The notes under the pieces: generated by a model
What the model saw: only the letters and a program-made list of their open reading frames with translations
The model's database searches: none
Told to the model about the DNA's origin: nothing
Shown here: positions 11,445-23,129 of the stretch, piece after piece
Layout of the letters: each line of letters starts with the position of its first letter
Position numbering within the stretch: position 1 is the first letter of the stretch
NCBI GenBank assembly: GCA_026874595.1
Contig: CM049320.1
Location: 21,523,714-21,587,713, forward strand
Direction of reading: 5' to 3'
DNA: 64,000 bases
From: Sipunculus nudus
Lineage: Eukaryota > Annelida > Sipuncula > Golfingiida > Sipunculidae
Program-made: the position numbers and the translations under genes

Positions 11445-11960
11445 TATTTTGCACTGGAATCACAAAATTAAAGCATTTATCTACTTTGCCTCTATTTTCT
11501 TTCAAATGGTTTCTCTCTTTGATTAATCAACAATGTATTTCCTTTAACATGTTGAAGAAACGTCCTTCTTTCCTCACTTTCCTTTCCTTTCTTTGCTGTT
11601 CTTGTACTAGACTCACAAAATTACAGCTTTTACACATTTCGCCTCTTTATTTGTTAACAGTTAACTATATTATATATATTATAATCACCACTCTGTCTTC
11701 TTGAATGTGTGTAAGAAACGCTTACGAGATGGTCCTACACCTTCGTAAACTCCGGGTTATATAACGCGCAAACTAGTCTATCTTTGCACTGGGCTCATAA
11801 AATTAAAGCATTTAGCTACTTCGTTTGTATTATTTTTAAATTTGTTTCTTTATTATTCAATATAATAGTTCATTAATTACCACGCTCTTTCCTTTGAAGT
11901 GTGAAAGAAGCGCTTACGGTGTGGCCTCCACCCAGTTCCCGGGCGCTATATATTCATTCA
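11445..11960. repeat. Three diverged direct repeats of about 160-175 bp
   Basis: Blocks starting near 11455, 11610 and 11786 share cacaaaattaaagcattta.ctactt-like sequence. Two of them also share a downstream aagaa.cgcttacg segment, at about 11710 and 11905. This looks like an old degenerate tandem array. A cattcatt run follows at about 11950-11975. Confidence 0.5.
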
Positions 11961-12499
11961 TTCATTCAATCATTCATTCTTTCGTCCGTTAATTATTTAA
12001 TTAATCCGAATCTTCTTTCTTCGTTCTCTCTTTCTTTCAACTTGACGTGAACCAGGATTAACTACAAACCAAAGCTCAACACTTATATTGGACAAAAGCG
12101 GACCGATTTTATTTCTGTTGAAGCACTATACCTGGTTATATATACACTCATTATTTACACTGCACTTCTCTAATAACACACTGACATTCTTGAGATAAGC
12201 ATTGCACAACAATATATAAGTTCGGCATACAACCGTATTTACACACCTTGTTTCCAAGCCTCCTATCAGATTCCATCAGCTTATCATGCACATTCAATGG
12301 AATACGGGCATCAAAGTTTTATACCTGAACAAGATTTTTTTTGGTGCTGTAGACGATCTCGATTTTGTCGACGTATTAACCTCCCACATTTTCAACTAAT
12401 TTCTTAACTCGCTGTAACAGTCTATGGGCATAGGATAATGAAACTCAGATACAAAACAATAGTACGGAGGCATGAGAGAGTTTCATGATTATATTGTAA

Positions 12500-12806
12500 A
12501 GCCAAATATAATAAAAGGTGTGGTTCTCAGGCACCGCCCGCGTCAATTTTATCCCCCCCCCCGCTTCAAACATTTTTATTTTGATTTTCATCTGTCAGGA
12601 AGTCAAATAAAACAATTTTGATAAGATGCTCTTTTTTTATGAGTGCTTTTACATGTTTTTTTTTCATCTGTTATTTTCATGCTTTTCCTTGATCATATGA
12701 CATTTTTATCGAAACATATAAAAAAAAGTAAAAATCAAATATTGCCCGCCCGCACTGATATCTGAAAAAAGGTGACTGAGAAAGGAACCTTTTTTTTTGC
12801 TTTAAC
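12500..12806 (-). mobile_element. MITE-like element, GGTTCTCAGGCAC family, copy 2 (inverted)
   Basis: The left end is ggtgtggttctcaggcaccg. The right end is decayed (gaaaggaacctttt). The interior has gcccgcccgcactgatatctg and catttttatcgaaacata, which are the reverse complement of copies 1 and 3. Confidence 0.7.
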
Positions 12807-12809
12807 AAT

Positions 12810-14700
12810 GTACTCTTTTAGGTTCCTTGAGGTCTCAGAAGTGTCCACAAGTCTGTCCACATATTGCTCCAGTTTCTTCTTTATATTACCATAACTGTTC
12901 CCGTAGGACTACTTGACATATTTTGACAATTTCTATACAATGTTGTCAAAATATTTCTTAAAACTGGTTAAACTTTTACAGATTAAAAAAAAAATACTAT
13001 TTTTTATATGTTCAACTTTAATTTGATATTCTCAGCCAATTATTGTTAAAATTTTTTTTTTTCTGTATGGACATATGCATAAAGATGCGTAGTTTTATCT
13101 ATGAAATGAAATATGAACGATATTTATATTTGAAAATTAAAAAATATATATATATTTTTATATTTTAAAACTGAAATATAAAATCATAATTTAGAGAGTT
13201 AACACTCCAAATATCTATTTTTATCTATATTTTAACATGAAGCCCAGAGCTATGCTGAAATAAATGATTTCTGATCGAATATATGAAATTTATCCAAATA
13301 TTTTAAAACTTTGATAATATAAACCAATTAAAACCAAAATGTAGACAACATACTCAGCTTTTAGAATATTTACATGTAATGTTTGTAAAATATCACGGAG
13401 AAACTGAAATATAGTGCTTGCACATGTTAATAAGACAGTTGTGAAAGCTTAAAATACATTCTCCTACCATCTCCTTCTAAATCATATACAAATTCTTTCG
13501 TTTTCTCTGCATTCAATTGATTGATAGATTTTATTAAGGTAGTCAGATCCATGCATATAAAAGAACATTCATCATAAAATACTGTATCTTTACATAACCA
13601 AGGATATAAAACTATAAAACGTTTAAAAGTATAAACTTATTTCCAAGTGGTCCTTGTGATCAAGAGAAAAAGGACATGAAAGGAATACCTGATATATAAA
13701 TTAAATTATATGTTGTATTTTACAATCAATAGTATTAAATAGATGAAAACAATAATTAAGGACTACAAAACATAAAAATACTGTTACATTTTTTAGAAAT
13801 AGTGTGTGTATAGGACTGATCATACCAAGCACATATTTAAAGATACAAAACAACAAGGAATACATGAATAACTAGGTCATGACTATAGGCATAGAAAATC
13901 ATCAATTAATATAATTATACATTTACTTTAAATATAGTTTACTTAAAATTTTTAATGTGGCATATCACAGAATATATAATTTCTACAGAAGATTATAAAC
14001 CTTAATAATTGTCTGTCTATGTATATAATATATTAAGCATCAATTGTAATGAGACACACGAGTTGTGTATATGTCGTATATATACGAGGTTGGGGACAGA
14101 ACACATCCTTATATCTTTATATCTTTATCATGTATAGCTCCATACAAATCTCTTCCACCATACATAATATTATGTCGTATATACTAAACATCTGATAACT
14201 CTCTAATGATATCTCTCCAATTACGAGATGAAAAAAAAACATAATAATGACGTGTAAACCAACAGAACTATGTTAGGTGTGATCGGATATGCAGTGCTTT
14301 TTACATGTTTTTCAATTTAAATGCGCATATTGTTCTGCCCTTTTATACAAATATTCATGCACCCTGCGAGATATATATATGTGAAGATCCGAGGTTTCAC
14401 CATCACTTTAATTGTCTATATATACAGTCAAACACATCCGTGACCTCTTCACAGCAGTGAAACTTGTGTTTGGGCGAAAAAACTAAAGTTCCGAAATTGT
14501 ATCTACCTTCCACCATGGACCAAGGACACACAACCGTGTGAAAAGGAAAAGATAAAAGCGAATATGGCTGTAGCTGAATGTCTGTCACCTGTATGATGAG
14601 CCGATGAGAACCCGACAGACGTGACTCAGATTTATCACATAAGTTAATATATATTATGCTCTCTTACTAAATATAGAGTGCTATGTGGCCATGCATGGAG
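12810..14700. other. Strongly AT-rich DNA without a recognised gene
   Basis: No open frame above 60 residues has a recognisable product, and no clear repeat family is visible apart from short A/T-rich runs. Confidence 0.3.
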
Positions 14701-14715
14701 GCATGATTCCGTACC

Positions 14716-14723
14716 CGCAGATC

Positions 14724-14777
<54 letters not shown>

Positions 14778-14825
14778 TTATTTACTCTTGCGACACATAA
14801 ATGAAAGACTCCATTCACGCAGATC

Positions 14826-14889
<64 letters not shown>

Positions 14890-14905
14890 TCGTGCGACAT
14901 ATAAA
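14716..14905. repeat. Duplicated unit containing a (TA)n array
   Basis: gcagatcgtatata...(TA)n...tttactcttgcgacacataaa at 14716-14803 is repeated as gcagatcgtatata...(TA)n...tttactcgtgcgacatataaaa at 14819-14905. This is a local segmental duplication of a microsatellite with its flanks. Confidence 0.8.
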
Positions 14906-15436
14906 ATGGTATGCTAAATAAGCATACAGTTAAGTAATGTGATTCTATAGGCTTAATACCTCAATCGTTAATATAATTGTACCATACATGTAACTACAGT
15001 AACATATTATAAATGCCATTATTCTCAGTAGGTATATAGTCAATACTTATAGTGACAAACTTTCGAGCAAACAGTTTAAACATTTAAACGTTAGCCCTGA
15101 ATTATTAAAATTCTTACAATTTATATCAAATAGACGTTCTGTGAAATGCTATCAACGATATAGTGAAGTCTCATTCTTCAAAATAATTATGTGATGTTCT
15201 TGCAGTAATAAATAATAGTGACATATAATTTTAATTGACGTGCATATACAAATCAAAAGTGATTACAAAGATGAGCTAAAATTATGACCTAACGTTTAGA
15301 CTTTGTTTATACACCTGTACATTGATCGATTAATATGAATTTTTGACAGGTTTTACATTGATATCAGTGATGACGTCAGTCTTCGCCGACTTTACAGACT
15401 GCCTTCCGGGTCTGTTCATTCTTGAAACATTTCTAC

Positions 15437-15681
15437 GGCCAAAAAAAGTATAGTTCTCAGGCACATTTTTTTTCAGAAATCAGTGCGGGCGGGCGATTTT
15501 TATTTTTTTAACCTTTTTGTATCTTTCGATAAAAAAATGTCAAATGAGCAGGGAAACGAATAAAAATAACAGAATGTTTTTGCGTAACAGGTAAAAACAC
15601 TACATAACAAAAGGAATCTTATCAAAATTGTACTATTTATCTTCTTGCCTGAGAACCAAACCTTTTATTTATTGTTTTGCC
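15437..15681 (+). mobile_element. MITE-like element, GGTTCTCAGGCAC family, copy 3
   Basis: It starts ggccaaaaaaagtatagttctcaggcac... and ends gcctgagaaccaaacctttt...tgttttgcc, so the inverted ends extend to ggccaaaa/ttttg.cc. The inner gtgcgggcgggcg and tttcgataaaaaaatgtcaaat match copy 1. It is shorter than copy 1. Confidence 0.75.
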
Positions 15682-16018
15682 TAACATACCCATTGTACTA
15701 TATATATATATATATACAGACGCTCAGCAATTAAATATACCTTTTCCGCGAGCAGGGTACTGCTCATTATGGCTGTCGGCAGGGTTCGAGTCCAATTGGC
15801 CATCGTGACAGATTGTGGCAAACAGAAATAAATATACAAAGGAGAAACGCTAGGAAGATTCCAAGGTACGTTTGTAACTATGGAAATTCAAGGATATAGA
15901 AAAAAATATGTTTTTGTCGAAAAAAGGACCCGAACATTTAGTGTCAATCTCCAGCGACAGGTGTCGCAGGTTTAATGGGAAAGGTCTATAGAGCAATTTC
16001 ATCTATAAATAAGGAGAC

Positions 16019-17071
16019 TCAGTCTGTAGAATAACCTTTACATGTTAATCTTTGGTAGAATTCTTGCCTGGCCTTGCTGTTTGTGAACAAGTATGTGAAA
16101 AATGGGGTTATGTCATAAAACGCCCCTAACATCTCAAACACCATCATTGATACATTGGATCGAAATACACTACTGATAAAAAAAAGACTGATTAATCGGC
16201 CCACTAGAATGGGAACATGACAAATAATAAACATGGTAGTGGCCACAAACGATGTCAGTTTGAACCGGTAGATTACGCTTGACCAATCAGAATTACTTGA
16301 TTGCCCCGGCCTTGACCTTCTAGCTTGGACAAGGAAGATTAGTATCGCAATGTTACAAACTATCAGAATAACCAAAGATATAAAATAAAAAGCAAGATTC
16401 ATAATTATGCTTACATACATAGGTAGCTCTGAACACTTCTTTTGCTGGTAGTCGGCAAAGAATAGTGGAATTGTATTAACAATTAGATTAAAGATAATGA
16501 TTATAATAACAGAAAATGCCACCTTCCTCTGTGACCAGAGTCTAGACGCCGAAAACGGCACAGCCATTGCTCCAAGCTGCATACATGCTATTGCTGACAC
16601 GACGGAATTAATGCAACCATAATTCACAGTAATGGCATAAATAAACCAGGGGCAAATATGCCCTGGTTGGTTCATAATATAGCTATACAGTAGAAAACAC
16701 AGGTGCAAAGAAGATCTTAATATCAAACACACAGACAAAGCTATATAATATATCGATATGGGTTTCGAGATCATGCATTTTAGACACATCACTAAAATGG
16801 CTAGCACGTTTAGAGGACACGCAGCAGATCTCAGGCAGGTGGCTACAATGCGTAAGACGTCCTCTGTGTACGTGACATTGTCTCCAAGAACTTTTGTCGG
16901 TGTTACATCAAAAGTGTCCACTGCGGAATCATTCCATACTAGACTTGTTTGTGTTATTTCAATATTTTCACCTTGGGTGGTGCTGGGTTTGACTGTGAAG
17001 CTTTCGCTGACACCGAAAAGTTCCAAAGCTTCACCATTTCGCAGGCCCCTGAAGAAGAAATATATTCGCAT
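16019..17071 (-). CDS. Rhodopsin-like orphan G-protein-coupled receptor (3' exon or whole gene)
   Basis: The 350-residue frame has seven hydrophobic segments at about residues 73-97, 105-130, 141-165, 184-206, 219-249, 270-300 and 307-330, and an extracellular N-terminus with N-glycosylation sites at N47 (NDS) and N65 (NVT). Cys140 and Cys213 could form the usual TM3-ECL2 disulphide. TM6 has CHVP in place of CWxP. TM7 has TPFFTY where NPxxY is expected, followed by a basic helix-8 region. The DRY motif is not recognisable after TM3. I infer a fast-evolving class A receptor in the plasma membrane with unknown ligand. A splice-acceptor-like tract (tttcttcttcag) ends at 17049, so coding may enter at 17048 from an upstream exon instead of starting at Met 17071. 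No stops or frameshifts are seen. Lineage-specific receptor families with such decayed motifs are common in molluscs. Confidence 0.8.
   Translation of the reverse strand: MRIYFFFRGLRNGEALELFGVSESFTVKPSTTQGENIEITQTSLVWNDSAVDTFDVTPTKVLGDNVTYTEDVLRIVATCLRSAACPLNVLAILVMCLKCMISKPISIYYIALSVCLILRSSLHLCFLLYSYIMNQPGHICPWFIYAITVNYGCINSVVSAIACMQLGAMAVPFSASRLWSQRKVAFSVIIIIIFNLIVNTIPLFFADYQQKKCSELPMYVSIIMNLAFYFISLVILIVCNIAILIFLVQARRSRPGQSSNSDWSSVIYRFKLTSFVATTMFIICHVPILVGRLISLFFISSVFRSNVSMMVFEMLGAFYDITPFFTYLFTNSKARQEFYQRLTCKGYSTD
17048..17062 (-). other. Candidate splice acceptor upstream of the GPCR exon
   Basis: Read on the minus strand, a pyrimidine tract ends in cttcag immediately before ggcctgcgaaatgg. 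If used, it removes the first seven or eight residues of the longest frame and implies an upstream coding exon. Confidence 0.4.
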
Positions 17072-17089
17072 AGTATATTTGGAAGCAAT

Positions 17090-18109
17090 ACTTAAAGCAT
17101 TTAGTTTTAAAGGTATATTAATGTTTGCAACAATGTGTGTATTATCTAACGCATTAAGTTCATTTTGACTGAATACAAGTCTGGCAAACCCATCCCCATA
17201 CGACTTTATTTACAAAACACCAGAAGACGGTATACTCGTGCATATCCACACACGCACAAACACATTTTTATATATTATTATAATAATTTTTTTATACATG
17301 AATATAAAAAAATATATAAATATTTATTGATATATTATATAAATATATTGTTTATAATAATAATAATAATAATAATAGCGGTGCTAATAATTTAGTATGG
17401 GTTATGGCGTCAGGGTCCGTATATATGCTCACTTGATACAAAGTATAACTATACAAGGTAACTACAGGTGCGATCGAAGTACTCATCTGGCAATCAGGAT
17501 CGGTGGTGGCGATCAGTCCTACACATTTGGGGACGATCAGTAATCGGTGTCGACCAGTCCGGTTCCCGTTACTGAGTTCATTTAAGGGTTTATGGGCCAA
17601 CATTTACTCTCACACGTGCTTTAGATATATGTAATATACATCGTCATATTCAGTTTGCTCAGTTGTTAATAAATATTCAAAATCTCTATTGTTTATGCAT
17701 TTATATATTTAGTTCTCCTTGTCTGATGTGTTTGTCTCAAAGACATAACTTTTGTAATATAAATACGAAGTCCTCCCGGTAAAACTGGTGCGATACAGAG
17801 TGTAATCAAAAGAAGATTCATATATTGACGTATCTGGTTATTTTAGTGTTATACTGAACTTAGTAGCTTCAGTATAAATAATTAAAAATGAGATTTTTTT
17901 TTTGCTTTATCTTTTCTCGCCTTTCAAGCTGGGAAGCGACCTATGTTTTAAATGAGCAATGTATCCCTTTATCAAGAATGACACTGCATAGAGAATCCTG
18001 ACGACTAAATTATATCTGATGAACTCAGTTTTCCTCAAATAAAGTGTGTAAAAATGGGCGGTGTTGTTATCATTGATGATATTGTCATACTGTTTAATAA
18101 TCATAACAT
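17090..18109. other. AT-rich flank of the GPCR, no gene recognised
   Basis: Holds an AT-rich low-complexity tract at about 17260-17395 including (AAT)n near 17358-17380. I see no promoter element I would defend. Confidence 0.25.
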
Positions 18110-18134
18110 TATATATATATATATATATATATAT
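18110..18134. repeat. Short (TA)n microsatellite
   Basis: About 12 TA units. Confidence 0.9.
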
Positions 18135-18339
18135 TTAATAAGTTAGGTGCTGTCATATAGCTGATTAGTTATGAGTAGTTCCGCTCCATTAACAACAGTT
18201 GTGTAGATTTTGTCGTTTTATTCTAATAATAATAATCGTGTTCTTAACCCGAGAAACAATATTGCGTTCTAAAATGTGCTAAAAACACGTCAATATAAGG
18301 TTGTGATAACATTATATTTTTAAAACGCTCACTGCATAT

Positions 18340-19270
18340 GCACGAAAATGTTGTTTATTTATACGGATTATGAACGTAAGATTCAACGTTCTTTGTCGTC
18401 GTTTTTATTACATGCATGTCTGCAAGTTTTAGTTATGTCGGGTATACGCCTCATAAATGTTTGCTCTTAATTTAATGGTCACATGTTAACAACATATCTG
18501 TTAAACGTTCTTTGCACGCAAACATATGTTGTTTTATTTACAGGTTTGGAACGTAAAATGCAACGTTCTTTGTCGGCGCTTAACACATTCGCTGCCCAGC
18601 CAAATACTCCCCCATGCAGTGCCAGGGCCTGCAACAGTCTCGAGGAGGTCCGGGTAAGTTAGCTCTAGGTGTGAAATGCTGACAACGAGGGTGTGAAGTC
18701 CACCTGGTCCAAGAGCCATAAAACCTGCCAGAGGTGTTATGCGCAGAAGGATGTCATAACCCTGTTCGACGTAATAAGCAACGTTCTCAACATGTTTCAT
18801 ATATACGTTACATATTCAGCGTCGTATAGAAATCTGTATTTTCACCGTTTTTAGATCCTGCAACATAACGTATAGGTAACCATGTATACATCTCCACGTT
18901 TGAAATGACATTGTTAAACATGTATAAATTTAAACATACTGACGCGACTACCGTGCATTTATCTATTATATACGTCGCTTTTACGAGCCGATAAACGACA
19001 CAAATATAACCACATGCAAACCATCGAAAACGTTAAATGCAACGTTTTGCAAACGTCTCCAAACATTACATGCCTAAAACGTTATACATCCAAATATCGT
19101 GGGCGTTGAATGCAACGATCTCAACATGTTTCATATATACTTTACAAACGTGGTGGAATTCTGTAATTTCACCGGTTTTTTATTTAATAAAGTTGCAATG
19201 TGTTTTAAACAAACGCGTTTGGTATTTCATAATAAATTTCTTCAGGTGTTATATGTTATCTTGAAACGTT
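18340..19270. repeat. Degenerate repeats around AACGTTnnATGCAACGTT motifs
   Basis: Variants of aacgtaaaatgcaacgttct occur near 18373, 18549, 19029 and 19105. A longer pair (ctcaacatgtttcatatatac, then a variable stretch, then tttcaccg.tttt) occurs at about 18786-18850 and 19118-19178. This indicates an old, scrambled local duplication. Confidence 0.5.
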
Positions 19271-19339
19271 ATATGCAATACCTATAGGATTAACTTTCTT
19301 GTATTCAACATAACACGGACTTGCCGTTGTCTGTACGTT

Positions 19340-20088
19340 GAGCAAAGATTATGTCGAAAAGGTGGAGGAAGAGACCTCAAAATGTGGCTCGACTGGCAAA
19401 AGATCAGTGGTAAGCGGAACCCCAGCATTATCACCCCACTAGAGAAAGTGGGGGAGGGGTAGGCTTCGGAGTACCGCAGCGCCCGACTGCAAAAGTAAAA
19501 TACGGGCCGTCCATCGAATGAGGAAGTAAAATGGCGCTCCCGTGTCCAGAAGGGGATGGGCACGAAAAAGACCCATACTGTTTTTCGATAGAAGAGTAGG
19601 CCAGCCTGTTGCCGGCAGTATGAAACCCGGCCCTTTAGAGTCAGCCGTTTGGTGGATAAAAGATATGGGGATCCCGAAAGGATCAGGGACAAGGCTCCAA
19701 GACGTAAAAAAACCCGGGGGGGGGGCCGGTTAGGACCAGCAGGGACAAAAAGGCTCAAAGCATGATGGCACAAGCACCAGAGAAGGCTCCCGAGAGGCTC
19801 CAATCGAACGAAAACTGTACCTGGCCGACAGGGACAAGGCTCAGGACGGGACTTGCGGAAGTCCAGGGGTAGTCCGGTGGCCCTCGGACATTACTAGCGG
19901 TTGTGAGGCTCAGGCTCCCGGGACCCCTGGGGGATTCCCCGGTGGTAGACTGTAGGCAAGGGCGGACCGGACCTGGCTAGCTGGTGTGTCAGTTATGGCG
20001 ACCTCAGTGCAAAACGAGGGTTACCCGAAGAGGCAAAACTGCGGCGTAAAAACCCTAGTTATTGCCTGAATGGTGACACGGGTATGTA
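19340..20088. mobile_element. GC-rich insertion of about 750 bp bounded by a 12-bp direct repeat
   Basis: tgtctgtacgtt occurs at 19328-19339 and again at 20089-20100. The sequence between is distinctly GC-richer than both flanks and has no homology I can name. The layout fits a target-site duplication around a retroposed sequence. A 173-residue minus-strand frame (19282-19803) crosses the left boundary and looks accidental. No poly(A) or terminal inverted repeat is obvious, so the class of element is undetermined. Confidence 0.5.
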
Positions 20089-20109
20089 TGTCTGTACGTT
20101 TCAAAATAA

Positions 20110-21860
20110 TGTAATGAACCGTAACTTCTCAGGAACGTTATACGATTACTGTGTTTACAGGTTGTTTTATCAATATGAATTTCACAGTAAGAGATTTTTC
20201 TTTTGAAAGGTTCCAAACGAATTAATTGTAATTAAAAAATAATAAACGAACTGCAGAATCATTCAAGGAGCTTATATTTGTAACATTTATTTTCTTCATT
20301 AACGTTTTCATATATATTATACACGTTTTTCAGTGCACCATTAAATTCCAGTTCTAATATTGATAGTACACATATCAAATGTGTGCTATATAGTATATTG
20401 TATCAAGAGCTCATTTATCCTGGCACATGGGATCGCGCTTTTTGATAGAGATATATGGTATATATAAATTCTGCTGTACCACTTACCCCGGGTTTCCATT
20501 ATTATTTTATTTTATTTTTGCACGCGAAAAAAAAACTGTGAACAGTACACATGTTTTATTATATATATGAATAATAAAATATATTTTTCTATAACAAAAC
20601 TGTTATGAATATGTACGATATGGTACACTAACTTAAAATAAAACGTAAGCTCATTAAAAGGATTATACTCTTCATCAACAGTTGCATTGTATTTATTCCT
20701 CTTCAAATGCGTGACTCCGTCATGGTGAGCTACCGTGCATGCGGTGACTTAACCGTGTCGTTCAATATGAAGGTTTTTCTCTGCTCGGATATTGTTGTGT
20801 TACATTATACCGCATTCGATTAAAAATGTTGAAGGCTTCATATGATACGGCGTAACAATTACCATAACTAGGACGATTTATAATTCCATATTGACTACTA
20901 TAGACTAGTCTCGCATTTGGAATGTCGCGCAACTTCATGGAATGTCGCGCTTTTGACAGTCGCGTATCTGAAAATGGCGTATATATAACTGATAGTTGCG
21001 CAAATGAAAGTGGCGCATCTATAGATCTGGCAAGACATACTTCCCTATATAAGTTCCTTTTTATCTACCAGTTGTAGTTCAAATCTACCAATCTATTGTA
21101 AACATGACCTGTTTCTCATGCTCTTAAATCTTCTTTCATACTAAAATTTTTATTAGCAGATGTATAGACTCTTGATTTAGAGAAAACTTATCACCATGCA
21201 GTGTTGCATGGCAGAAAAAAAAAATTAAACACGATCTGAACAAGAAAAGAATACACCAGTGGAGGACAGATCCTCCCTCCCCCCCCCCCAATATATTGAT
21301 CAGTAACAGCTCCCATTTTATCTATTTCTTTTCTGATAAATTTATGATTAATTCCCAATTTTTCATACTGTTGTTATTTTTTTAAATAACAATTTTAAAT
21401 TGCAATTAGAGTATAACGTTATCCACAGTTTATTACTTCTAATTCATAAATTGCCGATATTAATGAACAGCTGCCTGAACTGCTCCGTTAAGACATCATT
21501 ACATTCTAGGTCCACTAAATTTATTTTATAAAGGCCTAAGCGCCGAGGCCGGTAATACGCCGAGTTTACACAAGACTCAAATATATCAATCATTTTACCC
21601 CAAGAATTCAATCAAAGAAGATTTATTTGGAGGTTATAAATGTATATGTGCATTAATTGTCACCTTTGACATCAACATGTTACAATTTATATACAAGTTC
21701 CAGCTTATAGCCTAAATGTAATGAAATATAAATATTAAAATGTTAACCCCATCCCTTAAAGACATTTTAGAGAATATTAGTTGAGGAACAGAAAATCCTC
21801 ATAATTTTCGTGAAAGGTGCCTGCAATGTCCTCTTTACATTTGCATATTTAAACACTTTC
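20110..21860. other. AT-rich DNA, no gene recognised
   Basis: It includes short tandem units around gaatgtcgcgca at about 20917-21015. There is also a C run near 21281-21290. I see nothing else. Confidence 0.3.
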
Positions 21861-22242
21861 CCTGTATGGGAGGACGAAACCCTCTTCCCCTAACCTCCCC
21901 CAAGTACCGGGTACCTGTCTTTAACTTTAATAAAAACATTGGTGTAGAATTTATTCACAGCCAGATGAAAATATTTATATTAAAAGCAAATATTTACATT
22001 TTTTTTATTAACAGAAACATAATATATATATATATATATATAAAATTTACCAAAAAAAAATGCACACTTTATAGGAACTTGGTTCTCATAATTCCCATCA
22101 ACCGCCAACCCAGTATATTAGCCCCCTGTTCTTTAAATTCTGGATCCGCCATTGCACACATTAGGAAACGAGACATTAGAAAAAAAAAGAAAATAAATGG
22201 AAAGCTTACCTGCTTAAAGTAGACAAATACATAGTTTTTCTC

Positions 22243-22458
22243 TGGAGCCAACTTGTTGGAGTACTTCTCTGTATAGTACTTCTCTCGAGCCGACTTCTTT
22301 GGAGTACTTCTCTGTATAGTACTTCTCTGGAGCCGACTTCTTTGGAGTACTTCTCTGTATACTACTTCTCTGGAGCCGACTTCTTTGGAGTACTTCTCTG
22401 TATACTACTTCTCTGGAGCCGACTTCTTTGGAGTACTTCTCTGTAGTTCTTCTCTATA
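22243..22458. repeat. 43-bp minisatellite, about five copies
   Basis: gagccgacttctttggagta starts at 22287, 22330, 22373 and 22416, exactly 43 bp apart, with partial copies at each end. Within each unit gtacttctctgtata.tac is partly self-complementary. The period is not a multiple of three, so it does not code. Confidence 0.92.
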
Positions 22459-22675
22459 GAGCCGTCGCTGGTAATGCTCATCAATCTTTCGGTGTGCGCG
22501 AGTTTGGCATATATACAGTATCTCCCATCAGACGATACGCTGATTAGCAGAGTTAGAAATGACGCACCAATCACCATGGAAACGGGAGTTCATATTAACA
22601 TATTTACACAAGTGAGATATGTGAAATGTGATACCAAATTGAACGATAGAGTATTAATCAGTAATCAGTGAACTG

Positions 22676-23125
22676 TCGGGTCCACGCCATCAATGTCCGA
22701 GTACAAGTCCGGGTTCAGACTCCACGAATCCAAGTCCGAATCCTTGATGTCCGAGTCTTTGAGTCCGAGTCATCTAGAATCCGAGTAAAAAATCGTGTCC
22801 CGGTCCAATTCAAATCTCTTTATAAAAATAATATATGATAGAACTTTGAGATAACTTTGATAAGTAATTTTAATCTAGTTTATACATGCCTTTTGCGTTA
22901 AGATTTATAATTACATTAAGCTCCCGATGCCGATAAAAAGCTTGGATATACATTCTTTTTTTTGTAATATTCTGTAAGTACTTCAGTCATGTATGTAGGT
23001 GTCTTTATGGTAGGTACCTAGCTTTCATTTTGCTAGAGTTGAGATGGACTCGAGTATTTATCTCCAAGTCCAGGACACTCAAGTCCGAGTCCCTATAATA
23101 CAGTCTCGAGTTCAAGTCCGGACTC
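22676..23125. mobile_element. Repeat rich in TCCGAGT, two end blocks about 350 bp apart
   Basis: Blocks at 22676-22805 and 23040-23125 are packed with variants of gtccgagtcc and aagtccgagt; the DNA between is AT-rich. The pattern resembles a non-autonomous DNA transposon with repetitive ends, but I cannot fix the boundaries. Confidence 0.5.
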
Positions 23126-23129
23126 AACA

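Noticed and set aside
15755-15815. tRNA-like sequence with a GGTTCGAGTCC B-box
   Set aside because: The T-arm and acceptor stems do not pair and no A-box lies at the proper distance, so it is not a tRNA gene; at most a SINE scrap.
19282-19803. 173-residue minus-strand frame
   Set aside because: It crosses the left border of the GC-rich insertion, has no recognisable domain and is best explained by high GC content lowering stop frequency.
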